64,000 nucleotides of DNA from Caballeronia sp. BR00000012568055 (GTDB lineage: Bacteria > Pseudomonadota > Gammaproteobacteria > Burkholderiales > Burkholderiaceae). Below, piece after piece: positions 9,013-19,496 of this stretch. Both the position numbers and the translations under genes were made by a program. Position 1 is the stretch's first letter. The number at the start of each line of letters is the position of its first letter. The stretch covers positions 142,825-206,824 of the forward strand of contig NZ_JAQFVG010000268.1 in the NCBI RefSeq assembly GCF_029439455.1, in the 5' to 3' direction. The notes under the pieces are model-generated. The model did not search any database, was not told where the DNA came from, and worked only from the letters and a program-made list of their open reading frames with translations.

Positions 9013-9555
9013 ATGCCTTTGTCACCCTTCCGCGCGCAGCCTTCGCGCGCATCGTCACGCTTCCTGTCCTGCATGGCGACACTCGCCGCAGCCGCTTTTG
9101 TCGCGGGCTGCGCACTGCCACAGCATCCCGACACAGCCGCGCCGCCGACCGATCCTTATAATCCTGCCGCCACGCAATTGCTCGATGACACGCAATGGGA
9201 TCTCACGCGTTGGTCCGACGCAAATGGTCAGCCACGCACCTTGCCTTCTCTGCCTCAGAGCAGTCAACCGCTGTCGCTCGATTTTTCGACGGAAAGCGGT
9301 TATCGCCGGGCAAGCGGCTTTTCCGGCTGCAATCGCTTCACTGGCACGTACTCGCTCAAGGACGGCAAACTCGCGCTCGGTCCGCTCGCGGGCACGCGCA
9401 TGGCGTGCGCGGGCGCGGCGGCATCGCTCGAACAGCCTTATCTCGACGCACTCGCGCATGTCGCCAAAAGCGGCGTGCAGATGAACCCGCCGCAAGCGCT
9501 CGAACTCACGCTCGACAACGGTCAGGTACTGATCTTCGCCCGGCGCGCGAAGTAA
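9013..9555 (+). CDS. META-domain (HslJ-like) lipoprotein
   Basis: The 180-residue protein has a signal sequence ending in a lipobox-like AFVAGC (Cys 33). The META domain follows, with the diagnostic segments WDLTRW, the [12 protein letters not shown] loop and a late TRMAC. META proteins such as HslJ are linked to heat-inducible novobiocin resistance and to envelope functions; the molecular role is unknown. An AGGA box lies 6 nt before the ATG at 9013, supporting this start; ATG at 9073 would also leave a usable, shorter signal peptide. Divergent from purT. Confidence 0.85.
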   Translation: MPLSPFRAQPSRASSRFLSCMATLAAAAFVAGCALPQHPDTAAPPTDPYNPAATQLLDDTQWDLTRWSDANGQPRTLPSLPQSSQPLSLDFSTESGYRRASGFSGCNRFTGTYSLKDGKLALGPLAGTRMACAGAAASLEQPYLDALAHVAKSGVQMNPPQALELTLDNGQVLIFARRAK

Positions 9556-9709
9556 GCGTGTTGCGCGCCCGCACCATGAACGTCGGCGCGATGCGCCAGC
9601 CGTTACACTGCGACATCGACTCGAACGGCGCGTGCATGCCTGGCTTTACGATGCGCACGCCGCAGTATCCGTTTTATCGGTCTCACCCAAAACTGGTTCA
9701 TTCTCAAGC

Positions 9710-12700
9710 ATGCACATGGTAGTTCTCGGCTGGTTCGGTGCATCAGTCGTCTGGTTTCTTCCGCTGCTATGGCGCGTCGTCAAGACGATGCTGCCCGGCG
9801 GCGATGGCTTGCGCGGACCGGGCACCATCCGGCTGTGGTTCGGCTTTCTTTGCGTACTGCTTTCGAGTGCGACGCTCGAAGGCGCGTTGGCGGCTGCGTT
9901 CGAAACGCAGTTGGATATCAATCGCGTGGGACGTGCGCTGGCGGGCGCGCTGTCATCGCTTGCGCATCCGGGCGGCGCGACGGCGATTGCCGCGCTGGTG
10001 CTCGCGGTGACTGCGCCGTGGCTGGTCGAATTCAGTTGGCGTTCGGTTCTCGCCTGGGCGGACGAGTCTTTTGGCTTCGGACTGCCGCAAAGCTGGATCA
10101 CGCCCGCGCCGCGCGAAGCGAAAGAGCGCGAACCGCGTCCGCGTCGCGAATCGCGCAAGGCCGCAAGCAAGACACCGAGCGATAAAGCCGGCTGGTGGCG
10201 CGAGCGCCGCGAACGCGAAAAGAAGCAGCCTGCCGACGCACAAGCGCGGGGTATCGGCGAACGGTTCGAGAGTACGTCGCCGCGCGTGGCGAGCGAAGAA
10301 CCGACGATCGGTTTGCCGAACGGCAATAAATCCGGGCGATATCAGCGTCCGACCGCATGGAAACCGCCTGCCTCGACCAAAAGTGGCACCGTGAATCGCG
10401 CGGCTGCATCGGCTGATGCGCCGAAGCGCGCGGCACACGTCGAACCGATTGCACCGGCTGGCTGGCTGAAACCCGCTTCGGCATCGGTGGGCACAAGTGC
10501 ATCGACGGCGGCGCGCGCTTCGCAGACGGTTGCGCGCGCGCCTGCATCCGTAGCGCCTTCGAATCGGCCCGCAGATGGTTCGCGTCCGGGCGGCACGAGC
10601 GTGAGTCCGGGTGCGCGCAAACCGCTTCCTTCTCAGCCGATGCCATCGCCGCAGCGGCAGGTCACGCAGGCATCGCCCGCGCTGGTGCGTCGCCCAATGC
10701 CGCCGAGACAGCCCGCGCCCGTCAGCGAATCCGCGCAGGATTTCGCATCGACGCTGTTTTCGCCGCCCGCGTTCTCGCGTGCGCCCGCTACGCCGAAACC
10801 ACCGCCCGCGCCCGAGTCCGTGCAGGCTACGCTGCGTTCGATCGAAGAGAAAACGGCGCTGTGGACATCGCTTGCGGGCGCGAGTCTGGCGCGCCATCAC
10901 GACGCGCTGGTGAATGCGGACGCACCCTCCCCTGCTCCGATCGAAACGAAGGAAGAGGACTTCACGCACGTCACGCCGTCGCCGATTCAGTGGGAAGACG
11001 TGCAAACGGCTGAGGCTGAGGCCGAACCGCCGCACGAATTGATGATCGCTGCGCCGTCGGCTTTCGTGCAGTTAAAGGAAGAGGAAGAACACGCGCCCGT
11101 TGAGCCGGTGCTGGCTCAACCGGAACCTGCCTTCGAAGCCCCCGCCGAGCCTTCCATCACGTTCGATTCCGATCCCGAACCCGTAGCGCCATCTCCCGAC
11201 GACGCCTGGCTCGAGGCGCGCGCCGATTTCGCGCCGCCCGCCGCCGAGCCGGAACCGGAACTGCTTCCGCCGCCGCTGCCTTCGTTCGCGCCCGTGCATC
11301 TGCCGGAGCCGGAGCCTGAGCCAGCACCGCCGCTCGCCCTCGCGGAGCCGGAGCCGGAAGAAGAGGAAGACGAACCGCCGACGACTAACGTCGTGCGCTT
11401 TCCCATCGTCACGGCGGTCACAGCAGCCGTGCCGCAACCGGAAGCGCCGAAGCAGCCAGAAGCCCCGCGCGCGCCGATTCGCGGCTCCGCGCCGACCGAG
11501 TTCGAATTTCACGCGCCGCACGCATCATCGATCGAACTGCCTACGCTCGATTTGCTCGAACCCGCATCCGATACCGCCGAGCCCGTCTCCGAGGAACGCC
11601 TCAGCGAAACCGGCCTGCTGATCGAACAGCGTCTGCAAGAGTTCAAGGTGCCGGTCACCGTCGTCGGCGCATCGGCCGGGCCGGTGATCACGCGTTTCGA
11701 AGTGGAACCGGCGCTCGGCGTGCGCGGCAGTCAGATCGTCGGGCTGATGAAGGATTTGTCGCGCGGCCTCGGTCTCACGTCCATCCGCGTGGTCGAAACG
11801 ATTCCCGGCAAGACCTGCATGGGCCTCGAATTGCCGAACGCCAAACGGCAGATGATCCGCCTGTCCGAGATTCTCGAAGCCGACGTGTATCGCGCGTCGA
11901 AGTCGAATCTGACGATTGCGATGGGCAAGGATATCGTCGGCAATCCGGTCGTCACGGATCTGGCGAAAGCGCCGCATATGCTGGTCGCGGGCACCACCGG
12001 TTCGGGCAAATCTGTCGCCATCAACGCGATGATTCTCTCGCTGCTTTACAAGGCGAAGCCCGAAGACGTGCGCCTCATCATGATCGACCCGAAGATGCTG
12101 GAGCTGTCGGTCTACGAAGGCATTCCGCATTTGCTCGCGCCGGTCGTCACCGATATGAAGCTGGCGTCGAACGCGCTGAACTGGTGTGTCGGCGAGATGG
12201 AGAAGCGGTATCGGCTGATGTCGGCGGTCGGCGTGCGCAATCTTCAGGGCTTCAATCAAAAGATTCGCGCGACCGAAGCCGCGGGCAAGAAGCTGACGAA
12301 CCCGTTCTCGCTTACGCCCGACGCGCCGGAACCGCTCTCTACCCTGCCGCTGATCGTGGTCGTGATCGACGAACTCGCCGACCTGATGATGGTCGCGGGC
12401 AAACAGATCGAACAGTTGATCGCGCGTCTGGCGCAGAAGGCGCGCGCCGCCGGCATCCACCTGATTCTGGCGACGCAGCGTCCTTCCGTCGATGTCATCA
12501 CCGGGCTGATCAAGGCGAATATTCCGACGCGCGTGGCGTTCCAGGTTTCCTCGAAGATCGACTCGCGCACGATTCTCGATCAGATGGGCGCGGAATCGCT
12601 GCTCGGCGCGGGCGATATGCTGTTCCTGCCGCCCGGCACCGGTTATCCGCAGCGCGTGCACGGCGCGTTTGTCGCGGACGACGAAGTGCATCGCGTGGTC

Positions 12701-13012
12701 GAGTATCTGAAGCAGTTCGGCGAGCCGGAGTACGAGGAAGGCATTCTCTCGGGTCCGGCGTCGGAAGGCGCGTCGCAGGATTTGTTCGGCGACTCGCCGG
12801 ATACCGAAGCCGATCCGCTTTACGACGAAGCCGTGTCCTTCGTGTTGCGCACGCGGCGCGCATCGATTTCGTCGGTGCAGCGGCAGTTGCGCATCGGCTA
12901 TAACCGGGCGGCGCGATTGGTCGAGCAAATGGAAGCGGCGGGCCTCGTCTCGCCGATGGGTAACAACGGCAATCGCGAAGTGCTCGCGCCGCCGGGACCG
13001 GGCGGCGACTGA
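9710..13012 (+). CDS. ftsK: DNA translocase FtsK
   Basis: The 1,100-residue protein couples chromosome segregation to division. The N-terminus has membrane segments at about residues 1-20, 40-65 and 85-115, fewer than the four of E. coli FtsK. A long low-complexity linker (~140-620) rich in Pro, Ala and Glu follows. The motor has Walker A GTTGSGKS (761-768) and Walker [12 protein letters not shown]. The winged-helix gamma domain at the C-terminus ([19 protein letters not shown]) would read KOPS sites. The start is uncertain: ATG at 9710 or 9716 begins just before the first membrane segment; an ATG at 9632 is in frame but adds an unlikely tail. No strong Shine-Dalgarno is visible. It may be the second, shorter FtsK that Burkholderiaceae often carry. 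Confidence 0.93.
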   Translation: MHMVVLGWFGASVVWFLPLLWRVVKTMLPGGDGLRGPGTIRLWFGFLCVLLSSATLEGALAAAFETQLDINRVGRALAGALSSLAHPGGATAIAALVLAVTAPWLVEFSWRSVLAWADESFGFGLPQSWITPAPREAKEREPRPRRESRKAASKTPSDKAGWWRERREREKKQPADAQARGIGERFESTSPRVASEEPTIGLPNGNKSGRYQRPTAWKPPASTKSGTVNRAAASADAPKRAAHVEPIAPAGWLKPASASVGTSASTAARASQTVARAPASVAPSNRPADGSRPGGTSVSPGARKPLPSQPMPSPQRQVTQASPALVRRPMPPRQPAPVSESAQDFASTLFSPPAFSRAPATPKPPPAPESVQATLRSIEEKTALWTSLAGASLARHHDALVNADAPSPAPIETKEEDFTHVTPSPIQWEDVQTAEAEAEPPHELMIAAPSAFVQLKEEEEHAPVEPVLAQPEPAFEAPAEPSITFDSDPEPVAPSPDDAWLEARADFAPPAAEPEPELLPPPLPSFAPVHLPEPEPEPAPPLALAEPEPEEEEDEPPTTNVVRFPIVTAVTAAVPQPEAPKQPEAPRAPIRGSAPTEFEFHAPHASSIELPTLDLLEPASDTAEPVSEERLSETGLLIEQRLQEFKVPVTVVGASAGPVITRFEVEPALGVRGSQIVGLMKDLSRGLGLTSIRVVETIPGKTCMGLELPNAKRQMIRLSEILEADVYRASKSNLTIAMGKDIVGNPVVTDLAKAPHMLVAGTTGSGKSVAINAMILSLLYKAKPEDVRLIMIDPKMLELSVYEGIPHLLAPVVTDMKLASNALNWCVGEMEKRYRLMSAVGVRNLQGFNQKIRATEAAGKKLTNPFSLTPDAPEPLSTLPLIVVVIDELADLMMVAGKQIEQLIARLAQKARAAGIHLILATQRPSVDVITGLIKANIPTRVAFQVSSKIDSRTILDQMGAESLLGAGDMLFLPPGTGYPQRVHGAFVADDEVHRVVEYLKQFGEPEYEEGILSGPASEGASQDLFGDSPDTEADPLYDEAVSFVLRTRRASISSVQRQLRIGYNRAARLVEQMEAAGLVSPMGNNGNREVLAPPGPGGD

Positions 13013-13030
13013 TCGGCGACTGGGCGCGCT

Positions 13031-14104
13031 TTACCAGAGGCGAAGTTTGCGCAGCAGATAAATCGTGATGGCGGCGCAACCCGTCATCACGCCGACCACG
13101 ACCCAGAACGACGCCGGATCTTTCGTTCCCGGCAAGCCAGCCACATTCATCCCAAAGATGCCCGTCACGAGCGTGGCGGGCAGCAGCAAGGCCGACATGA
13201 TCGCGAGCCAAAGCAGCTTGCGATTGATATCCTCGGACAGCGCTGCGGCGATCTCATCCTGCAGGAGCTTCGCGCGTTCGTAGAGTCCTTCGAGTCCCGC
13301 GCCCAGGCCGTTGAGCACCTGAATGGCCTGAATCAGCGCTTCCATGGAACGCGGCTCGGCCCATTCGAGTTTGCGCAGCACGAGTTGCGACAGCGCGTTG
13401 CGTTCGGGATCGATAAAGCGTTTCACTTCGACCAGACGGCGGCGTACATCGCCGAGTACGGCACGGCATTTCGAATGGCTGCCTTCGAGCACGTTCTCTT
13501 CGACATCGTCCAGACAATCGCCGATTTCATCGATACGATCCGCGAAAGTCTCGTTCAACGCGCGAATCAGGCCGGCGAACAGATCGACGGTATCGCGGAA
13601 TTGCGTGCCTTCGAGCACCGCGTGGCGCAGCCGATCGGTCGATTGCAACGGCCGCGCACGCACCGTGATCATGCGGTTTTTATCGACGTAAAAGCGCAGC
13701 GCGCCGGTCGCGCGCACGACTTCGCGCAGATCGGGCGCGGCGGCATCCGGCGTCTTCGCGACCAGTTCAAGGTCCGCGACCACGCCGTACATGTAGTTGG
13801 TGCCCATGTGCACGCGCGGGCGCTTGTCCTCGCCATTGAGGAATTCGCGCGCGACATCGGGCATCGATGTGACGCCTTCGAGCCAGCCTTCCACGGTGTC
13901 GTCGTTGGCGGAAAGATGCAGCCAGGTCGGGCCGTCACCGGCGATCGCCTCGCGCGCTTCGTCCCATGAAAGCCGCAGCGCTTGTCCATCGACGAAACGG
14001 AACGCGGTGATAAAGCCCGGCGGCGTGACGCCTGCGCTTTGTTTGGCGCGACGATCCGCGCTGTAAGTCGAAGAGGTTTCCAAATCTTTTTCCCCGCTAT
14101 TCAC
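13031..14104 (-). CDS. CorA-family divalent cation transporter (ZntB-like)
   Basis: The 357-residue inner-membrane protein has the CorA architecture: a large acidic cytoplasmic domain, a long helix, then two C-terminal membrane segments. The pore signature GMN is at residues 318-320, in GIFGMNVAGLPG. The long linker segments and sequence style resemble ZntB-type zinc transporters more than Mg-specific CorA, but the substrate cannot be fixed from sequence. No ATG precedes the conserved part; a GTG at 14104 with AAGG 9 nt upstream is the best start. An overlapping ATG 7 nt upstream in another frame hits a stop after three codons. The frame stays open further upstream without similarity. Confidence 0.82.
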   Translation of the reverse strand: MNSGEKDLETSSTYSADRRAKQSAGVTPPGFITAFRFVDGQALRLSWDEAREAIAGDGPTWLHLSANDDTVEGWLEGVTSMPDVAREFLNGEDKRPRVHMGTNYMYGVVADLELVAKTPDAAAPDLREVVRATGALRFYVDKNRMITVRARPLQSTDRLRHAVLEGTQFRDTVDLFAGLIRALNETFADRIDEIGDCLDDVEENVLEGSHSKCRAVLGDVRRRLVEVKRFIDPERNALSQLVLRKLEWAEPRSMEALIQAIQVLNGLGAGLEGLYERAKLLQDEIAAALSEDINRKLLWLAIMSALLLPATLVTGIFGMNVAGLPGTKDPASFWVVVGVMTGCAAITIYLLRKLRLW

Positions 14105-14178
14105 TTGCCATTGCCTTGCAAAATATTCAGGATACCTTTCAGTCGATGTGAGACTCAGGCATCTCGGCACGCATCGTA

Positions 14179-14769
14179 CTAGAACTCGTAGCGGCCCCAG
14201 AAGAACGCGACATCGCCATCGTTCAGACCGGGAATGCGCGGAATGAATGTGCCCATGATCGACGCCTTCCGATACCTCACCGACGCGATCGGCAACGCCA
14301 GCGGCAAAGGCGCGTAATGCGCGGTGTCGCTGCGCGCGGTGACGCCGATGAAATAGCCGCCGCCCGCCTGCAAACCGCCGAGCACGGACTTCGTGTACCA
14401 CTGCCGCGCATAACCGCCGATCGGCTCGAAGTTGTGATGCGAGTCGGAAAACGCGAAGGCGAACAGGATGTCTTCGTTGCCGTCGGCGTCGGTCCAATGC
14501 TTGCCCGCGCCACCGCCGTACGACCACGGATTCAGTTCCTTGCGGCGGCCGTCAAAGCCATCGATATGCCAGCCATAGCCGGTCACGTAAAGATCCCAGC
14601 TGCCGTCGCGCGCCACGCGCATCACGCGCTGGCACGCCGACGACATCCAGTCATGCTTGAAGTCGCATTGCCCGTCGCCCGCATCGCTCGATGAAGCGGC
14701 GAGCGTCGCGACCGACATGCACGACAGTGAAACGGTGAGCGCTGTGAGCAGAGTTTTTCTCATTTTCAT
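14179..14769 (-). CDS. pagP: Lipid A palmitoyltransferase PagP
   Basis: The 196-residue outer-membrane protein transfers palmitate from phospholipid to lipid A. A signal peptide (residues ~1-25) precedes the beta-barrel. The catalytic triad equivalents are visible: His 68 in TGYGWH and Asp 109-Ser 110 in FSDSHHNFEP. The C-terminus FFWGRYEF ends in phenylalanine, as expected for BAM-dependent insertion. The length matches the family. ATG at 14769 or 14763 are both possible. In Burkholderia PagP contributes to cationic peptide resistance; no PhoP-type box was identified here. Confidence 0.9.
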   Translation of the reverse strand: MKMRKTLLTALTVSLSCMSVATLAASSSDAGDGQCDFKHDWMSSACQRVMRVARDGSWDLYVTGYGWHIDGFDGRRKELNPWSYGGGAGKHWTDADGNEDILFAFAFSDSHHNFEPIGGYARQWYTKSVLGGLQAGGGYFIGVTARSDTAHYAPLPLALPIASVRYRKASIMGTFIPRIPGLNDGDVAFFWGRYEF

Positions 14770-14837
14770 CGGAACGCGTGCCGCTCTGGGTACTTCTTTT
14801 TAGCTGCTTTTTTCTGCGATGCCTGCTGCAAATCTCG

Positions 14838-16151
14838 TCACGATGGCGATACGAACTTGAAATCGACCGGCGAACCGATGGAAAGCTGCTTCGGGTCGGA
14901 GGCCAGTTCGCCCGTCTGCGGATCGCGCCGGAAGAAATACGCCGTATCGCTGTCCTGATTACCGACGATCAGCCATCGGCCGCTCGGGTCCATCGCGAAT
15001 TCGCGCGGCGTTTTGCCGAGCGTCGAATAGCGCTTTTCCAGCTTGATATGCCCGTTCGGTTCGATGCCAAACTGCACCAGTTGATTCACGTCGCCGCGGT
15101 TGGTCGCATAGAGGAAGCGTCCGTCCGGCGAGAGATGAATCGCGCCGCCGCCGATCTTGCCTTTGAAGCCCGGCTCGGTCATGGCGACGGTTTGCACGGG
15201 CGTGAGCTTGCCGTCGTTGTAATCGAAGACGGTGACGGACGCGTTCAGTTCGGTGGTCAGGTAGGCGTGCTTGCCGCTGGCATCGAAGACGAGATGGCGC
15301 GGGCCGGAGCCGGGTTTGATCGGCACATAGCGCGCTTCGGTCGGACCGAACAGACCGCGATTGCTCGCGCCCGGATCGGGCGTGTATCGATACGCAAAGA
15401 CCTTATCGACGCCCAGGTCCTGCGCGAACAGATACTTGCCATCGGGCGAGAACACGGTCGAATGAACATGCGAGTTGTCCTGTCGCCCTTTCACCGGACC
15501 GCCGCCTTCGTGATGCACGGTCAGCACGGAATTGCCGACCTGGCCATCGCCTGAAAGCGGGAAGACGGCGAAGCTGCCGCCGGGGTTCGCGGCGACAGAA
15601 TAGTTGGCTGTCAGCAAATACTTGCCATCGGGCGAGAGCGCCAGATAACACGGATCGTTGCCATCGGATGACACGCGGTTCAGGAAGCTCAACTGTCCGC
15701 TCGCCCGATCGAAACGAAACGCGCTGATGCCGCCGCGTTGCGAAGCGGGACCATTGTCACCCGGCAATTCGTTCACCGCGTACACGTAATTGCGGTCACG
15801 GCTCACGACGAGATACGACGGATTCACCGTCTGCGCCGATGCCACGCGCGTCAGCTCACCATTGTTGGTATCGAAACGATAGACATAGATGCCTTCGCTT
15901 TTGCCGCCACCCGTGTACGTGCCGATCAGCAAGTCGTACACATCCGGCGACAGCGTGGCGGGCGCACCGCTGCTGCTTGCGGCGGCGGTCGGTGTCTGCG
16001 CGAAGGCCTGCGCTGCTGCCAGCGAAAGCATCACGGCGATACCCTTCGCCCATGATGATCGTTTGAGCTGGCGCGCAGCTTGCAAGGAAACGCTGCCGTC
16101 CGGCGCATAACGGGGTGCCGGGGACGTTGGAAGTGTTGGACTTGGGCGCAT
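14838..16151 (-). CDS. Exported seven-bladed beta-propeller lactonase family protein
   Basis: The 437-residue protein belongs to the 6-phosphogluconolactonase (Pgl, cycloisomerase 2-like) beta-propeller family. It carries an N-terminal extension and a hydrophobic signal segment (~residues 36-51, ending AQAFAQ), so it is probably periplasmic and unlikely to act on cytosolic 6-phosphogluconolactone. Repeated blade motifs such as SPDGKYL, SPDGRFLY and DPSGRWL are seen across the length. The start is supported by GGAG 7 nt before the ATG at 16151. The true substrate is unknown. Confidence 0.85.
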   Translation of the reverse strand: MRPSPTLPTSPAPRYAPDGSVSLQAARQLKRSSWAKGIAVMLSLAAAQAFAQTPTAAASSSGAPATLSPDVYDLLIGTYTGGGKSEGIYVYRFDTNNGELTRVASAQTVNPSYLVVSRDRNYVYAVNELPGDNGPASQRGGISAFRFDRASGQLSFLNRVSSDGNDPCYLALSPDGKYLLTANYSVAANPGGSFAVFPLSGDGQVGNSVLTVHHEGGGPVKGRQDNSHVHSTVFSPDGKYLFAQDLGVDKVFAYRYTPDPGASNRGLFGPTEARYVPIKPGSGPRHLVFDASGKHAYLTTELNASVTVFDYNDGKLTPVQTVAMTEPGFKGKIGGGAIHLSPDGRFLYATNRGDVNQLVQFGIEPNGHIKLEKRYSTLGKTPREFAMDPSGRWLIVGNQDSDTAYFFRRDPQTGELASDPKQLSIGSPVDFKFVSPS

Positions 16152-16350
16152 CGAAATCTCCTCATCGTCTTTTTGCTGCTTGTTCTCAGGAAGGGATGGA
16201 GCGCGTTAGCGTCCGAATGCTTCGAAGGTCTGACGAGAGCAAATTCTGCTCCCACGCGAACCAGGCGGAATCAAACGGAATCAAACGGAATCAAGCGCGA
16301 ACACGCCAACCAGTTATCCGATACAACTCGAATCAACAAAAGGAGCTGCC

Positions 16351-16503
16351 ATGACCATTCATTTAAGCCTCGCCCCGCTCGTCTCGCTGATTGCCGGGAT
16401 TCTGATTCTGGTGATGCCGCGGCTGCTGAACTTCATCGTGGCGATCTATCTGATCGTGATCGGGCTGATCGGATTGTTCGGCATGAACGGCACGCATTTC
16501 TGA
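16351..16503 (+). CDS. DUF3096-family small membrane protein (50 aa)
   Basis: The 50-residue product (MTIHLSLAPLVSLIAGIL...) is almost entirely hydrophobic, with two closely spaced membrane segments and a central MPRLLNFIVAIYLI motif typical of the DUF3096 family. A strong AGGAG Shine-Dalgarno lies 5 nt before the ATG. The function is unknown. It stands alone, divergent from the lactonase. Confidence 0.85.
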   Translation: MTIHLSLAPLVSLIAGILILVMPRLLNFIVAIYLIVIGLIGLFGMNGTHF

Positions 16504-16652
16504 GTGCGTGTGCGTTGTGACGCCAATATGCGTCGGCGGTTCCGCTTACGGTGCGTAAGGGTTTAAGCGCGTGCGCAAATGCACGCGAGATGATTCGCGT
16601 GCTTGCGCAAAGTGTCACGGAAGGAGGACACGCGCGGCGTGCCCGTTGGAGA

Positions 16653-16901
16653 TTAGTTGATCGTCAGGGAGTCGAGACGCATGCGCCCTTGCAGCGACAA
16701 CGCGCCGACCGAAAATCCGCTCGTGCCAAAGGTAAAGCGATTGAAACAGCCGCGCTCCGTCAAAAACACGGCGGCATTGACCAGCGCATTGCGCGACAAA
16801 CCGAGACGGGTGTGATCGAGTGCGAGCAAGGAATCTGTGTCATGAACGCGGCTCGCGGCAGACAGTATGGCGATGCAGTCGGCTTTCGACGGGTGGAGCA
16901 T
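16653..16901 (-). CDS. Hypothetical protein (82 aa)
   Basis: An 82-residue open frame starts at the ATG at 16901 (MLHPSKADCIAILSAASRV), preceded by GGAATC about 3 nt upstream. It has no signal peptide or membrane segment and I recognise no family. Support for it being real comes from its placement in an otherwise empty region and from a reasonable sigma-70-like promoter 85-115 bp upstream. The hydrophilic/hydrophobic pattern suggests a small soluble domain. No function is proposed. Confidence 0.5.
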   Translation of the reverse strand: MLHPSKADCIAILSAASRVHDTDSLLALDHTRLGLSRNALVNAAVFLTERGCFNRFTFGTSGFSVGALSLQGRMRLDSLTIN

Positions 16902-17305
16902 GATTCCGTTCCTCGTGAATTGACAACGCGTGAAGGGACGAACTGCGATGCTTCTGCGACCGAAAATACAGCTTACAAGAAGCTTCATTCTAAACATCAG
17001 TCGAATGAAAGATCAATGACTGAATCGGGCGTGATCGGCGCATCGCTCGCCGTTATCCGCCAGGCGGGCGCGGCATGCTGTCGCGGTCCATATTCGCTTG
17101 GTCGTACGCCCCATCGGACGACCCATCGAACGACGCACCGGACCGCTTTCCTGCCGACTCCGAACGATTTTGGCAGAATGCGGCGAGAACTTATGCGCGG
17201 GCGCGCCATCCGTACAAGTCGTGATGTTCGTATCGGCTATTTCGTTCAACCCGCGGTGCGCTGGCTTTTCTTTGAAGCGCACTGCCAGCAGGAAGATGTT
17301 TGCTT
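16902..17305. other. Divergent intergenic region between the 82-aa gene and the GH15 gene
   Basis: These 404 bp hold no credible gene. They contain a candidate minus-strand promoter (16987-17016) and, near 17108-17135, an imperfect tandem repeat of a 12-bp unit (cccatcggacga / cccatcgaacga). I find no convincing promoter for the GH15 gene. Confidence 0.5.
16987..17016 (-). promoter_or_regulatory. Candidate sigma-70 promoter for the 82-aa gene
   Basis: On the minus strand, TTGATC (17016-17011) and TAGAAT (16992-16987) are separated by 18 bp. This matches 4/6 and 5/6 consensus positions and points towards the gene starting at 16901. Confidence 0.4.
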
Positions 17306-19168
17306 ATGCCACGTTCGCCAGCTTTGATTGAAGACTATGCGATGGTCGGTGACGGCCATACCGCTGCCCTGATTTCCCGCGACGGCTCGGTCGATTGGCT
17401 GTGTTGGCCGCGCTTCGATTCGAGCGCCTGTTTCGCGGCGCTCCTCGGCAAACCCGAACACGGCCGATGGCTGATCGCGCCGGACGTGGCTGACGACGAG
17501 CAACCCATCGTGCGGCGCCGTTATCGCGGCGATACGCTGATTCTCGAAACCGACTTCGAGACGCCCGAAGGCGCGATCACCGTGGTCGATTTCATGCCGT
17601 TGCGCAACGGCCATTCGGAGTTGGTGCGGATTGTCGTCGGCAAGCGGGGAACGGTGCGGGTGAAGATGGAACTGGTGCTGCGCTTCGATTACGGATCGGC
17701 GGTGCCGTGGGTCAGCCGCTTACCCGACGATAGCGGCATTCGCGCCATCGCCGGTCCCGATCTCGCGGTGCTGCGCACGCCGGTCGAACTCGTCGGCGAG
17801 AACATGCGCACGACCGCCTGTTTCGATGTGAGCGAAGGCGAGCGCGTGCCGTTCTCGCTGTGCTATTCGCAATCGCATCTGCGGCTGCCGGCCGCGCACG
17901 ATCCGCATACGCAACTCGCGCGTACCGAAAACCACTGGCGCGAATGGTCCGCGCAGAGCGAGCTGAAGGGCCGCTACGCGCCCGCGATCCGCCGCTCGCT
18001 CATCACGCTCAAGGCGCTCGCTTATGAGCCGACGGGCGGTATCGTCGCCGCGCCGACTACGTCGCTGCCGGAGCAATTGGGCGGCACGCGGAATTGGGAC
18101 TATCGCTTTTGCTGGCTGCGCGACGCGACCATCACCCTGCTCGCGATGATGCGCGGCGGCTACTACGACGAAGCTCGCGCGTGGCGGGCGTGGCTGGGCC
18201 GCGCGATGGCCGGATCGCCTTCGCAGATTCAAATCATGTACGGCATCGCGGGCGAGCGGCGTCTGGCCGAGTGGGAAGTGCCGTGGCTGCCGGGCTATGA
18301 AAACTCGCAGCCGGTGCGTATCGGCAATGGCGCGGTCGATCAGTTGCAACTCGATGTGTACGGCGAAGTAATGAACGCGCTGCACCTCGCACGCGTCGGC
18401 GGCTTGCAAAGCGACGAAAACGCCTGGTCGATTCAATGCGCGATGCTCCAGCATCTGGACACCGTCTGGGAGCAGCCCGACGAAGGCATCTGGGAAGTGC
18501 GCGGCGGCCGCCAGCACTTCACGTTTTCGAAGGTCATGGCGTGGGTCGCGTACGACCGCGCGATCAAATCGGCGGAAATGTTCGAACTGCCGGGCCCGGT
18601 CGATCACTGGCGTGAGATGCGCGCCCGCATCCGCGCCGAGGTGCTGAAGAAAAGTTGGAATCCCAAGCTCAACTCCTTCGTGCAGGCCTACGGCAGCGAC
18701 GCGCTCGACGCCAGCCTGCTCCTGATTCCATTGCTCGGTTTTTTGCCGCCAAACGATCCGCGTGTGACCGGAACCGTACATGCGATCGAGACGACTTTGA
18801 CGCACGATGGTCTCGTCAAGCGTTATCACACCACCGAGGTATCGGACGGTCTGCCGCCAGGAGAAGGCACGTTTCTGGCTTGTAGTTTCTGGCTTGTCGA
18901 CAATCTGGCGCTGCAGGGCCGTATCGACGAGGCGCATGAGATGTTCGAGCGTCTGGTCGGGCTGGCGAACGATGTCGGCTTGCTGGCGGAGGAATACGAC
19001 ACGGTGGCGAAGCGCATGGTTGGCAATTTTCCGCAGGCCTTCACGCACGTGGCGCTGGTGCACACGGGCATGAACCTGATGCGTCACGAGGAAGAAATGG
19101 CGAAAGCCACCGGCCAGCCGACGGGTTCCGAAGACGCAACCATGCAGGCGGCGACTGGGCGTCAGTAA
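17306..19168 (+). CDS. Glycoside hydrolase family 15 protein (glucoamylase/trehalase-like)
   Basis: This 620-residue cytoplasmic protein has the two-part architecture of bacterial GH15 enzymes: an N-terminal beta-sandwich (trehalase-like; residues ~1-200, starting IEDYAMVGDGHTAALIS) and a catalytic (alpha/alpha)6 barrel. Family hallmarks include GGTRNWDYRFCWLRDATI and the late EEYDT. Members hydrolyse alpha-glucosidic bonds in maltose, dextrin or trehalose; the substrate here is not decided. No signal peptide is present. The ATG at 17306 is chosen because AGGAAG lies 10 nt upstream; a TTG 6 nt earlier is possible. It probably serves storage-sugar turnover. Confidence 0.9.
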   Translation: MPRSPALIEDYAMVGDGHTAALISRDGSVDWLCWPRFDSSACFAALLGKPEHGRWLIAPDVADDEQPIVRRRYRGDTLILETDFETPEGAITVVDFMPLRNGHSELVRIVVGKRGTVRVKMELVLRFDYGSAVPWVSRLPDDSGIRAIAGPDLAVLRTPVELVGENMRTTACFDVSEGERVPFSLCYSQSHLRLPAAHDPHTQLARTENHWREWSAQSELKGRYAPAIRRSLITLKALAYEPTGGIVAAPTTSLPEQLGGTRNWDYRFCWLRDATITLLAMMRGGYYDEARAWRAWLGRAMAGSPSQIQIMYGIAGERRLAEWEVPWLPGYENSQPVRIGNGAVDQLQLDVYGEVMNALHLARVGGLQSDENAWSIQCAMLQHLDTVWEQPDEGIWEVRGGRQHFTFSKVMAWVAYDRAIKSAEMFELPGPVDHWREMRARIRAEVLKKSWNPKLNSFVQAYGSDALDASLLLIPLLGFLPPNDPRVTGTVHAIETTLTHDGLVKRYHTTEVSDGLPPGEGTFLACSFWLVDNLALQGRIDEAHEMFERLVGLANDVGLLAEEYDTVAKRMVGNFPQAFTHVALVHTGMNLMRHEEEMAKATGQPTGSEDATMQAATGRQ

Positions 19169-19496
19169 CTAATTTCACGATTCTTTCGTTTGAAGGAATG
19201 ACGCTTAGCCGGTACGATGGTGCATCGCACAAAAATGTGTTGTGAAATAGCCGGTAAATTTGTACTAATTGGTTGAATTCATTGCACGTTGGCCGGAAAA
19301 TGCTGCGAATCCGGCTCAAGTCTTTGATGTGAAGGGTCGTTATTCACATGGAGCCGGGTAGTTTTTCGGTAAGCAATTGCCTGATCGTGCCCCGGCGCGC
19401 GGAACAGCCACCGCGCATCGGGGATCATCAAAAGCCGTCGAAGCCCTTGCAGGTCCGGCGGACGTACCGGTAGAAACCGGAGTTACTGGGGCAAAA
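19169..19496. other. Intergenic region upstream of phaZ
   Basis: These 328 bp hold no gene. The region is relatively AT-rich around 19220-19290. It includes an inverted repeat, ATGTGAA (19327-19333) with TTCACAT (19343-19349), spaced 9 bp, that could be a regulator site. No clear -35/-10 pair was assigned. Confidence 0.4.
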
